Source: an uncultured Paracoccaceae bacterium | GTDB taxonomy: Bacteria; Pseudomonadota; Alphaproteobacteria; Rhodobacterales; Rhodobacteraceae | Direction: 5' to 3' | DNA: 64,000 nucleotides | Assembly (NCBI GenBank): GCA_947496535.1 | Contig: CANMDE010000012.1 | Location: 1-64,000, forward strand | Part shown: one piece after another, positions 26,713 through 34,805 of the stretch | How the letters are laid out: each line of letters begins with the position of its first letter | Position numbering within the stretch: position 1 is the first letter of the stretch | The notes under the pieces: model-generated | Told to the model about the DNA's origin: nothing | Databases searched by the model: none | The model's input: only the letters and a program-made list of their open reading frames with translations | Made by a program: the position numbers and the translations under genes

Positions 26713-27536
26713 CAAGTAAGTACCTCGTCCTCAATTTCGCTAGCTATAGCGCGTAATGCTTCGTCGTCGTCGCCCTGCAGCGCGCGATTCATGACCTCTA
26801 ATTTCTTGTTTAATGACGTTTGAGAAAGGACTCTCTTTGTCGGGGTGCTTTGTACGTCTTTCTTCCGAGGCCTTTGAAACATCTCGATGTGTTGGTTGGT
26901 AAGCGCGACGATGTCTCCAAATTGCTTCAAAAAGTGTGCAAGAGGAGCAATGAAGGCTTTACTTCCGCGTCCGCACACTACAACGCCTACCGCTTGGCCG
27001 TCTTCCGAGACTGCGAGTGTTCCGGCGTCACCGTGAACTGTGAGTTTCTGACCATCTATACTAGCCACTCCAATTGCGCCATTGAAGAGTGTCGCTTCTT
27101 CTGATTTTGGATGAGGCATCAAAAAACGACCTCCAACAGTTTCGACAAATACCTCTCTGTAATTGTCTGCACCTAGCTTCAACCAGAGCCTACTTCCCAA
27201 AAGCTCTTCGGGTTCGGAGTGAATTCCCCGAACCTCAAGGCCGGTCGGGAAACTCTCATCTACTTTGCTTTGTTCAAAGAGGACGTCACCTCTCAGCTCA
27301 GCGAGAGCGAGAAGTTCTGCGATATTGGTCCCATGCTCGTTTCCCTGCTTCTCGAAATCAATGACTGAGGCCTTTCCCAAGAGTTGCCGAGACCTCCTGA
27401 GAAAAAGTTTGTTCTTGAGTATTTGGCGGGCCGTTACCGCAACAGGCCTACCGCGATCACGATCATATCCTAGGAATCCAAGGCGACCTATGTAACTTCC
27501 CCGTATCTTGGTATGTGGTGCAATACGCTCGTTCAT
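26712..27536 (-). CDS. Trypsin-like fold protein with lost catalytic triad
   Basis: 274 aa. HGDAGTLAVSEDGQAVGVVVCGRGSKAFIAPLAHFL (168-204) matches the GDSG...VGL end of chymotrypsin-fold peptidases, but the nucleophile Ser is Ala (GDAG). PVAVTARQIL (31-40) matches the LTAAHC site with the His replaced, and NIAELLAL sits where the Asp strand would be. So all three triad positions appear lost and the protein is probably a binding module, not a protease. A charged helical C-terminus (NKKLEVMNRALQGDDDEALRAIASEIEDEV) may bind a partner. It is coupled upstream to the oxidoreductase (ATGA) and downstream to the PIN-like gene (TGATG). Confidence 0.6.
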   Translation of the reverse strand: MNERIAPHTKIRGSYIGRLGFLGYDRDRGRPVAVTARQILKNKLFLRRSRQLLGKASVIDFEKQGNEHGTNIAELLALAELRGDVLFEQSKVDESFPTGLEVRGIHSEPEELLGSRLWLKLGADNYREVFVETVGGRFLMPHPKSEEATLFNGAIGVASIDGQKLTVHGDAGTLAVSEDGQAVGVVVCGRGSKAFIAPLAHFLKQFGDIVALTNQHIEMFQRPRKKDVQSTPTKRVLSQTSLNKKLEVMNRALQGDDDEALRAIASEIEDEVLT

Positions 27537-29332
27537 CTGTCAAATCCGGTCTTACTTTCCATAACGAACGTCTCTGTTATCGTGTGCTCTACAGGCACAC
27601 CCAGAAATCGTGAGGGTAACGTGGTTACGGGAACATTCGCGCCAGCCTCAGGGTCCAATGGTTCAAGTACATATCTGGTACTTGCTGGATTTTCTGGATC
27701 CGGGCAGTGACCGCGTACAGCTATACCCTTTGGTTTGAAATACTCATTTGCTTTGGAAAGATGACGGGTGGCCCATCTCGGAAGTTCAGTGAGAGAGTCA
27801 AGGTTCAGCTTCGTTGCGTAGTACTCGAACTGCTCGGGCGTGAGACCAGCCTTGTTCTCGTAGACCTGTTGGCATTTCTTGACCAGCGACAATACATCAT
27901 CCGCCCTAATGCCTTCAATACTTTCCAACGGCGATTCATAGCCGTGACGTGCCAAGTAGAAACTGTTCGCGAAAGAGGTTACGTTTCGACGCGCAATCCT
28001 CGAAACCTTTCCGCTCTTTCTCCTTTGAAGATTAGACGAAGAGCTTACTCTTACATTTTTCGATTTGTAGCGTTCGAAAGAGTTGGTACTGGTTTCGTCA
28101 GAGGCTGCATTTGTCGCGAGCTGAACGTCACGATCCTCTTTTACCTGATAGTATGAGACCCAGCCTTCTCTCAGAGCGAGGGTAGTAAAAAACTTATGAT
28201 ACGGAGATGCATCAAGCTCAAAGGGGTAGTCCCGCTTGCCGAGCAAGATGACTCTCTCAATATTTGTCCGCTTATGTCTCAGGGTTCCGAGCAATTCTTC
28301 GTCCGGCAAGTCATCTTCGAAGATCTCGTTGTATGCTTCCCATAAATACCTCGATATCTTATTTCTAAGAGAATGCATGTCTCCAGAAACACTATTCAGC
28401 TTAGAGTCGAAAAGCATCCTTTGGCATCTTGCTTCAATGGACAGAATACGCGAGCTTATTTTTTCGTCTGACTGCAACAAGTCGGATGGAGACAGCAGCT
28501 GGCCTGCCCGAAAATTCGGAAACAATATCCTGCACATTTCGATTAGACCGCCATCGCCGGTACCACTGACGACAACATTCTGGAACGGGTTGGTCGCAAC
28601 AGTTTGAAGATCTACTATCAGATCGCCTTGAGAGTCCCAATAGCCAGCACTGTCCGTAGCGGATAGGTGCTTTTCTCGTCCGAAACCTGTGCAGAGAATT
28701 ACCGCGTCATATAGCTTCTTGTGTCGGCTAGTAACTTTTGACTTGCTTGAGAAAGCCAATTGCCACTTCTTTTCAACTCTCTTTAATCCTATCACCTCTT
28801 GCCCAAAATCAAATCCACGAATGCAGGCGTAGAGACTTTTGAATTTGTCCCATTCTTCGCGAAGTCCATCCAGAATCTTGTTGCAGCTACCTTCAATCCA
28901 GTTGAGGAACGGGAGCTCAGTAGTAGGGATTAGCTTCTCGCGCGGCCAAAAATTGATTGTCGGGTGGACATTTCGATGCGAGGCGTCTCCAATGAAATCC
29001 AGCACCCTACCACCTTTTTCGAAGCCCCATGAGTCTGCACCGTGTGCTGCAAGAGCTACACAGCATGTTACACCGGCAAGGCCTCCGCCGATGACAGCAA
29101 CATCCTTGCCTTGTAGTCCTCTATTGTCTCCATCATCTCTTAATTCTTCGTTGATGGCCCATACGAGATTTAGGGCGCGCATTTGTTGTGAGCTGAAACT
29201 CACTCGACCGGCAAATGGACCAACGACATAAAGGTGTTCTTTGTTCGGCACCCGGTTAGCTAGAAGCACCGTCTCAACGTTTGTTTGTTTATGCACTATG
29301 AAATCTACCCTCGTTAACCGAGATTTTGGCAT
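27533..29332 (-). CDS. FAD/NAD(P)-binding oxidoreductase, first gene of a three-gene cassette
   Basis: 599 aa from the ATG at 29332 (MPKSRLTRVDF); the longer frame to 29473 crosses the end of the upstream glycosylase gene. A Rossmann nucleotide-binding motif, KDVAVIGGGLAGVTCCVALAAHGADSWGFEKGGR, lies at about residues 76-110, and a second dinucleotide-domain piece, YDAVILCTGFGREKHL, follows. A third, FQNVVVSGTGDGGLIEMCRILF, follows that. This is the pattern of flavin-dependent disulphide-reductase or monooxygenase-like enzymes, but with an unusual N-terminal 70 residues and a C-terminal 250-residue charged region. Substrate unknown. It is translationally coupled to the dead-protease gene, so its activity probably serves as sensor or effector in that unit. 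Confidence 0.72.
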   Translation of the reverse strand: MPKSRLTRVDFIVHKQTNVETVLLANRVPNKEHLYVVGPFAGRVSFSSQQMRALNLVWAINEELRDDGDNRGLQGKDVAVIGGGLAGVTCCVALAAHGADSWGFEKGGRVLDFIGDASHRNVHPTINFWPREKLIPTTELPFLNWIEGSCNKILDGLREEWDKFKSLYACIRGFDFGQEVIGLKRVEKKWQLAFSSKSKVTSRHKKLYDAVILCTGFGREKHLSATDSAGYWDSQGDLIVDLQTVATNPFQNVVVSGTGDGGLIEMCRILFPNFRAGQLLSPSDLLQSDEKISSRILSIEARCQRMLFDSKLNSVSGDMHSLRNKISRYLWEAYNEIFEDDLPDEELLGTLRHKRTNIERVILLGKRDYPFELDASPYHKFFTTLALREGWVSYYQVKEDRDVQLATNAASDETSTNSFERYKSKNVRVSSSSNLQRRKSGKVSRIARRNVTSFANSFYLARHGYESPLESIEGIRADDVLSLVKKCQQVYENKAGLTPEQFEYYATKLNLDSLTELPRWATRHLSKANEYFKPKGIAVRGHCPDPENPASTRYVLEPLDPEAGANVPVTTLPSRFLGVPVEHTITETFVMESKTGFDR

Positions 29333-29394
29333 CTTCCCGCTCACGAAACAAGCTCTCTGATTGCTCCGCGTTCGATGACTGAGCGGAGCATTCG

Positions 29395-30129
29395 TCAAAT
29401 CGACAAGGATGGGGAGTTGCGGCTGGCTGCGAATTTTTTGGCGTCTGCGCAATTTGTATTGAGACATGAACAACTTGAGCGCAGTTTGCAGGAGCTACAT
29501 CGGTTTCGAGCAATGTTGCAAACGCTGGCCGAGTAGTCCAAAGCTGCCCAGTTTGTCATGATTGGGTCGCCTCTTCTTACTAGCCAGCTTGAAGCGGCTT
29601 GAAGCCATGGATCATGCCGGATGTCCGCCAATCTGCGTGGGCGGACGCACCTTTCGAGGAGGCGTGCCATGTTGACGTCGAGGAGCGGTTTTCGTTGCCC
29701 GTGCTGGAATAGGAGGATGGCGTTCGCGACGTACTGGCCAACGGCCGGGACATCCGCGAGGTCCATCTCGGTGTCCGGGAACACTCCGTGCCGCTCGGCA
29801 GCGTAACAGGCGAGCTTTTTCAGGCCGCTGCCGCGCCTACGCCACAGGCCGAGCGGCTTCAAGAACTCGCCGAGTTCAAGTTCGTCGGTCTGCGCGATTT
29901 CCTCCCAGTCGGGGAAGCGCCCAAAGAACTCCGCATAGATATTTGCCACCGTTTGGGCCCGTGTGCGCTGGAGCAAGACTTCGACGCAAATGCGCTCGTA
30001 GGTTCCCGTTCCGGGCTCACGCCACGGGAAATCCCGGCGATTGTCCTTGAACCACTCCCGCAAGAAGCGGCCAAGGTTCGTGATCTTCCGCTTATCACCG
30101 CGGGTTGGAAGGTCAGGCAACGAGGCCAT
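29395..30129 (-). CDS. HhH-GPD DNA glycosylase of the T:G-mismatch (MIG) type
   Basis: 244 aa, an EndoIII/MutY superfamily base-excision enzyme. The helix-hairpin-helix is VPAVGQYVANAILLF (127-141). The residue aligned with Lys120 of EndoIII is Tyr133, as in the T:G mismatch glycosylase Mig.MthI; MutY has Ser there. Catalytic Asp is Asp151 in LLDVNMARLLER, 18 residues later, the family spacing. The iron-sulphur cluster Cys are 204, 211, 214 and 220 (C-X6-C-X2-C-X5-C). It overlaps the end of the restriction-enzyme gene, following the C5 methyltransferase. Expected job: remove T from T:G pairs arising when 5-methylcytosine deaminates at modified sites, the role Vsr plays elsewhere. Confidence 0.87.
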   Translation of the reverse strand: MASLPDLPTRGDKRKITNLGRFLREWFKDNRRDFPWREPGTGTYERICVEVLLQRTRAQTVANIYAEFFGRFPDWEEIAQTDELELGEFLKPLGLWRRRGSGLKKLACYAAERHGVFPDTEMDLADVPAVGQYVANAILLFQHGQRKPLLDVNMARLLERCVRPRRLADIRHDPWLQAASSWLVRRGDPIMTNWAALDYSASVCNIARNRCSSCKLRSSCSCLNTNCADAKKFAASRNSPSLSI

Positions 30130-31300
30130 GAAACTCGGAGGGTGGAAACAAGGCGTTGAAGTCCTTCGGATTTACCTTGAACAAGTAGCCGTGGTCGCCA
30201 ACTCGCCCACCCTTTTCGTATAGGGTGTAGTCCAAGGTTATGACCCCGGCCTCGACCAAAGCCTCGAAGTTGCGAACTCGGGGGGCGCGCGTGTGTTCGA
30301 CCTGCACGTAATGGAACGCCTCGGTGGGACCCGTGCCCCGCGTTTCGGCCGAAACCCAGAACGTTTGCCGATGCTTCGATGTCAAGCGCTCCCGCAACTT
30401 CGACATTTCCCAGATGACCATCCGGGTAACCTTCTCGGCCTCGGCATGGTTCTGCCGCAGCCAGTCCTTGTCGCCGTCGACGGACAAGACGAAGCCGTTC
30501 GGGTTCGGCATCTTGCCAGAGATCGTGCAATAGAGCTGCCGCCGCCCGGCTACCTCGTATCCATGTGCATCGAGAAGGGCCTTGTTCGATCCAAGAGGCG
30601 AAATCTTCCAGTTTGGCACCTGACTGAACAGGTTGACCCGGTTTTTTCGCTTGCGCCCTGCCCTCTTCGCCTTGATCTCGATCCCCTTGAAATCCGGCAG
30701 TTTGCTCGAGTTCGCCTCGATCCCGAGTAACGTTTCCAGCGTCATGCCGATCCCGGTATCGCCTGGTCGCATCGTTGGAATCCATCCCCGGGCGCCGATG
30801 TCGCGGAGCAATTCGAGCAACTCACCTGCTTCCGGCGACAGTCCCGGCCGCGCAGCCAGCGCGATCGCGCCCAAAGGCGTGTCGGGGTTCTTGATCGACC
30901 AAAGGACCGCTGGATCGCTGCAATTCACGACGTGCAAAAGCCCGTCCCAGGTAAACATGGCGAGAAGGTTGTAAGGCTCGGCATGTGCCTTCAGCCCGTA
31001 GACGCAGACCCGGGGGTCTCCCTTCTTGGTGTTTGGCCGGTAAAGCGACACCTTCGTGGATTTCGACCCATTTGCGAAAATCATCCGCGCCGGAACCACG
31101 ACCTTGTTGTCTTGGCCTTGCTCTTGCCGCGAGAAGTCGTGGATGTCGGCATCGACGAGGAAATCACGAAACGTCGCCGTCGCGTCCATGATGGACTTCT
31201 TAAGGCCGGTCGGTGTTGGCACGAGAAGTCCCACGTCCAAGCCGGTCTCGTTAAAGAGGGAAAGGACCTCCCCAACGCTCGTGTCCGACTTTTCAAGCAT
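30113..31300 (-). CDS. MvaI/BcnI-family type II restriction endonuclease
   Basis: 395 aa. The catalytic site is read as ETLLGIEANSSKLPDFKGIEIKAKR (about residues 189-213): Glu, then PDF...E-I-K, the PD-(D/E)XK arrangement of MvaI/BcnI-type monomeric nickase-like restriction enzymes. The N-terminal 170 residues (DFSRQEQGQDNKVVVPARMIFANG...) are probably a separate DNA-recognition or accessory domain; known MvaI and BcnI are shorter (about 240 aa). Its ATG overlaps the methyltransferase stop (TAATG), and it overlaps the glycosylase by 17 bases. Recognition site unknown; relatives cut CCWGG or CCSGG. Confidence 0.85.
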   Translation of the reverse strand: MLEKSDTSVGEVLSLFNETGLDVGLLVPTPTGLKKSIMDATATFRDFLVDADIHDFSRQEQGQDNKVVVPARMIFANGSKSTKVSLYRPNTKKGDPRVCVYGLKAHAEPYNLLAMFTWDGLLHVVNCSDPAVLWSIKNPDTPLGAIALAARPGLSPEAGELLELLRDIGARGWIPTMRPGDTGIGMTLETLLGIEANSSKLPDFKGIEIKAKRAGRKRKNRVNLFSQVPNWKISPLGSNKALLDAHGYEVAGRRQLYCTISGKMPNPNGFVLSVDGDKDWLRQNHAEAEKVTRMVIWEMSKLRERLTSKHRQTFWVSAETRGTGPTEAFHYVQVEHTRAPRVRNFEALVEAGVITLDYTLYEKGGRVGDHGYLFKVNPKDFNALFPPSEFHGLVA

Positions 31301-32721
31301 TACCCGATCGCTTCATCCAAGATGCGCTTGAAATGTGCACCCACCCGCTCGGCCAATCCCACCGGCACGGCATTGCCGATTTGGGTATATTTTGGAACCT
31401 CGCGGTCGAAGATACCCTCGACCGGGTTGCCCGCGCGCCGGATGCCGCCCGTGGTTCTTTTGCCGGAAAAACGGTACCAATCTGGGAAGAGCTGGAGACG
31501 GGCCCACTCCCGGACCGTCAAGATGCGTGGTTGCGAGAAGTGCACGTAATCATCGGGCAGCGACGTGGCCGTGATATTGGGCTCATGGTTGCTCCAACGC
31601 GCCTTTAGCACACGTTGCGAGAACTTCTTGGTGCGCCATTCCTCGGGGATCTCCCCGCCGTTCCGGATCATGTGATCGAATTTCTCGACCACGGCGGGCT
31701 TGTGCTTAGAGTATTGCTGCTCGGTCAGCCGGACCCCCCTGCCCTCGTACCAGGTGGGAGCACTCCGCAGGGATTTCTGGATCGCGGTGCGCGCGGGTCG
31801 CGGGTAGGCCGTCGTCTCGAAGGTCCCGCGCTTGAAGTCGCCGCTGCGGAGAACGTCGGCTACGCTGTCCTCGACGAGATCACCCAGCAGGTCTTGCAAG
31901 TCCGGGAACTCGCCAGGAGTGCCCGCGGGTAGGAAACCACAGGCCACGGCATCTTCCGGGTCGGCACTTGGATCGAGGAAATCGCAGGCCTCCAGAACGT
32001 CGCGGCGTACGCCGACCAACAAGACGCGCGGCCGATTCTGCGGAACGCCATAGTCCTTGGCGTAAACGAGAGACCACCGGACCTCGTAGCCGGGAATTGA
32101 TCTGAACTCGTCACGAACATCGGGGAAGATGCGATCGGTCCCGCCACGCGTCCATTTCGAGGTCAGGAGACCGCGCACGTTCTCGAACAGGAAGACGCGG
32201 GGCCGCACCCGCCGGATCACGCTGGCCATGCGCTGGTAAAGCTGGTTCGAGGGCAGGTCCTTCTTGTCCACGGCGTAGGAGCGCCGGATGCCGATGCCCG
32301 AGTAACCCTGGCAGGGCGGGCCTCCGGCGAGCACGTCGAGGTTGCTCCCGCTACCGCTCTTCTTGGACGCCGTGTCGAAGGCCAATTCAACACCGGCGAC
32401 CTGCGAGAGGTCGCTCACCAACTGCTCAAGCCGTTTCCCCTGCAGCTCGTGCGCATCATTGCAATGAAGGGCGTCGTTCTCCGAGAACTTCATCCCCCCA
32501 AGCGAGTGGTTGCGGTTCGCAAGGTACGTGGCCTGTGCATCCGCGTTGAGCTCGTTGACGAAGACAGGCGTGAACCCGGCGTTCTCAAAGCCGAGCGAAA
32601 GACCGCCACAACCGGCAAAGAGATCGATCATGTTGTACTGGCGCCCGGTCGCTTCGCCCTGCCGGGTCTCCGCGATGGCTGCGCTCTTGCTCTCGTCTCT
32701 CGCTATGGTTTCTTGAAGCAT
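31300..32721 (-). CDS. DNA (cytosine-5-)-methyltransferase
   Basis: 473 aa, AdoMet-dependent C5 methyltransferase. Motif I is DLFAGCGGLSLGFENAGF (33-50), motif IV is GGPPCQGYSGIG (catalytic Cys near 139), motif VI is FENVRGLL (near 181), motif VIII is NRPRVLLVGVRRD, and motif X is QIGNAVPVGLAERVG at the C-terminus. All are intact, so it should be active. It protects host DNA from the downstream MvaI/BcnI-type enzyme. In the Druantia type II scheme a cytosine methylase (DruM) also occurs, so this gene could serve both systems. A 10-base palindrome sits 35-44 bases upstream. Confidence 0.93.
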   Translation of the reverse strand: MLQETIARDESKSAAIAETRQGEATGRQYNMIDLFAGCGGLSLGFENAGFTPVFVNELNADAQATYLANRNHSLGGMKFSENDALHCNDAHELQGKRLEQLVSDLSQVAGVELAFDTASKKSGSGSNLDVLAGGPPCQGYSGIGIRRSYAVDKKDLPSNQLYQRMASVIRRVRPRVFLFENVRGLLTSKWTRGGTDRIFPDVRDEFRSIPGYEVRWSLVYAKDYGVPQNRPRVLLVGVRRDVLEACDFLDPSADPEDAVACGFLPAGTPGEFPDLQDLLGDLVEDSVADVLRSGDFKRGTFETTAYPRPARTAIQKSLRSAPTWYEGRGVRLTEQQYSKHKPAVVEKFDHMIRNGGEIPEEWRTKKFSQRVLKARWSNHEPNITATSLPDDYVHFSQPRILTVREWARLQLFPDWYRFSGKRTTGGIRRAGNPVEGIFDREVPKYTQIGNAVPVGLAERVGAHFKRILDEAIG

Positions 32722-32755
32722 CTCTCGCCCGGCCAGTTTTGCTGATTTTCGACAA

Positions 32756-32765
32756 GTGCTAGCAC
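32756..32765. promoter_or_regulatory. Palindrome upstream of the methyltransferase gene
   Basis: GTGCTAGCAC is a perfect 10-base palindrome in the 119-base gap before the methyltransferase start. It could be an operator for control of the R-M genes. No controller-protein gene is seen nearby. Confidence 0.35.
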
Positions 32766-32840
32766 ATCTGGAGGGGGCTGTCCAGGTCGTTACTACATCT
32801 TGGGCCTATTGATGCGGTGCCATTCCGGGTCGGTATGTCG

Positions 32841-34805
32841 CTAATCAAGGATTTCCACGAAGTCCGGGAAGTTCCGTGCGATGCCAAGGACTTGGGATCC
32901 AAACCGCCCGGATGGGTCATCGAGTTGCACCACCAGCGTGTCGATCGGACGGGTCAGCGCGATCAATCCCCAACGCCATGCCTCCCCCACAGCCGCCTTC
33001 TCGAGGTCCACGAATCCCTCTTCCTCGTCCGGGGAAAGCCCAGCAGCAAGCTTGGCCTCAAACGTCGCCTTGAGGAACCGATCAAACCCATCGAGAACAA
33101 CGGTCCATCCCTCGAGACCCCGGCAGGACGCGTATTGCACGATGCGAACTTGGCCCGGGTCGCGAGGAAAATCGGAGCGGGCCTGCGGATCAACCCCGTC
33201 CCAGTTCGCCTGCCCCCACTCGTTCATCGCCGCACCGACCAAGCTTTCGCGCGCGTCTTGCCGGGTGACCACTCCATCGGGTGGCACGCAGACCAACATG
33301 TCGACGCAATCGTTGCCCTCCGACCTGAGGTCTTCCACCAACCGTTCGTGCAAGGACCGCATTTTGGCGTAGGGCTTGGTACAGATGATCACGCGACCGC
33401 CCCCGGCCTCCGCGTTCGGCTCCGCATCCCAGGCGCTGCCTGTTTGCCCGGCAAGCCCTGAGACGAAGAGCGAGAGGTTGCGTTTCAGGCGCAGGCACTT
33501 GCCGAGGGGTAGCGTGCTGCGCTTGTCGCGCGCCAGCCCCTTGCGCCAGTCTGCCCGGGCACCCCTCACGAGTTGATCGACGCCATCGGCGACGCAAAGC
33601 CGTGTCGGGTCGTAGAGGGCCTTCAAGAGTGCCGTTTCGCCGCTTGGCCAGTCTTGCCCCTCGTCGACGAAGACCTGGTCAAAGTCGAAGGTATCCGGGT
33701 CCCCGTGGATTATCGCGTCGATCTCGTGCCGGGTCACCGCTTCGCCCTCGATGAGCTCGAGCGCCTCGACGCAGAGCCGGGGATACTCCCCGTAGTCAAG
33801 CGGGTCATCACCGAGCAGGCCCAGCCTAGAAAACCAGCGGTAGAGAAAGGACATAACCGTGCCGACGCGGATGCCGCCGGCTTCCACCGAGGACGGAATG
33901 TTGGCAAGCGCCATGAGCCGCCGCATGTCCGCGGCCAAGGCATGGTTATAGGTCAAGACCAATGTGCGCTTGCCATCGGTTCGGAACAGCTTCCACGCCG
34001 CCTGCAGGAGAAGAATCGTCTTGCCCGTGCCGGCAAAGCCGCGAAGAAACACGGTCCCCTCCCCCACCTTGCCGAGAATGTCATCGACGGCCGGGTTCTT
34101 GGCCGCCAAGCGGTCCATGCGCTCGCGATCCAAACGTGTTGGAATCGCCGCCTTGAATATCGGCGCAGCCAAGGCCTTTTCGAGGTTGCTTGCATCGCCG
34201 GCCGACAGGAGACCCTGCCCACGCCGTTCCAGAAGCGGCGAGGATGAAGCGAGCGCGCTCATCAAGTGGTGCGCGTTGAAAAGCCCTGGCACCGCGCTCG
34301 GGGCCGAGATCGAACCAAGGCTTGGAAAGATCAAGCAACGCCGTGCAAAGACATCGACATGCATGTCAGACAAGTAGGTCTTGAGCGCGTGCATCTGCTT
34401 GATGTTCTGGTCGGTCGCGCTCTTCCAATGTAGGGGGCCGCCCCGCGAATACTTCACCTCAACCTGATCATCCATGATCCGAACGCCGCGCTCATCGTGA
34501 TCCTTGACCTCGATGGCCACCACGAAGCTCTCTACCATAATCGGCCGCGCATTGAGCTTGTTGCCGGACGATCCCCTAATAACACGAAGAGGCTTGAACA
34601 TGCGTGGCTTGGAAAATCGCCCGGCGAGCACGATGTCGATGTCCTGGACCTGGTAGCCTGACAACTTCGTGCTCACGGCGATACGTACGTCGTCGACCTC
34701 GCGGGCACTTGTTGAAAGACCGGGCCAGGTCGTCTCTAGCGCATCCCTGACTAGCAACGCGGCCTGATATTCGCTCGAACCCTCTGCGCCAATAAGCGTG
34801 ATCAT
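32841..34805 (-). CDS. NERD-like nuclease plus SF1 helicase (Druantia-like partner)
   Basis: 654 aa. Residues 1-110 look like a nuclease-related (NERD) domain: EGSSEYQAALLVRDALE, VQDIDIVLAGRF and SFVVAIEVKDHDERGV (the D...E-x-K triad). A UvrD/DUF2075-like helicase follows: Walker A LRGFAGTGKTILLLQAAW (near 255), Walker B DQVFVDEGQDWPSGE (near 380), and a C-terminal motif QYASCRGLEGWTVVLDGFD. Its ATG overlaps the stop of the 1813-aa helicase gene (ATGA). In Druantia type II loci extra proteins DruF and DruG accompany DruE and a methylase; this could be one of them, though I am matching gene order and size from memory. Confidence 0.78.
   Translation of the reverse strand: MITLIGAEGSSEYQAALLVRDALETTWPGLSTSAREVDDVRIAVSTKLSGYQVQDIDIVLAGRFSKPRMFKPLRVIRGSSGNKLNARPIMVESFVVAIEVKDHDERGVRIMDDQVEVKYSRGGPLHWKSATDQNIKQMHALKTYLSDMHVDVFARRCLIFPSLGSISAPSAVPGLFNAHHLMSALASSSPLLERRGQGLLSAGDASNLEKALAAPIFKAAIPTRLDRERMDRLAAKNPAVDDILGKVGEGTVFLRGFAGTGKTILLLQAAWKLFRTDGKRTLVLTYNHALAADMRRLMALANIPSSVEAGGIRVGTVMSFLYRWFSRLGLLGDDPLDYGEYPRLCVEALELIEGEAVTRHEIDAIIHGDPDTFDFDQVFVDEGQDWPSGETALLKALYDPTRLCVADGVDQLVRGARADWRKGLARDKRSTLPLGKCLRLKRNLSLFVSGLAGQTGSAWDAEPNAEAGGGRVIICTKPYAKMRSLHERLVEDLRSEGNDCVDMLVCVPPDGVVTRQDARESLVGAAMNEWGQANWDGVDPQARSDFPRDPGQVRIVQYASCRGLEGWTVVLDGFDRFLKATFEAKLAAGLSPDEEEGFVDLEKAAVGEAWRWGLIALTRPIDTLVVQLDDPSGRFGSQVLGIARNFPDFVEILD

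Noticed and set aside
29333..29473. N-terminal extension of the oxidoreductase to 29473
   Set aside because: It overlaps the coding end of the glycosylase gene and reads as basic low-complexity sequence; ATG 29332 is a more natural start.
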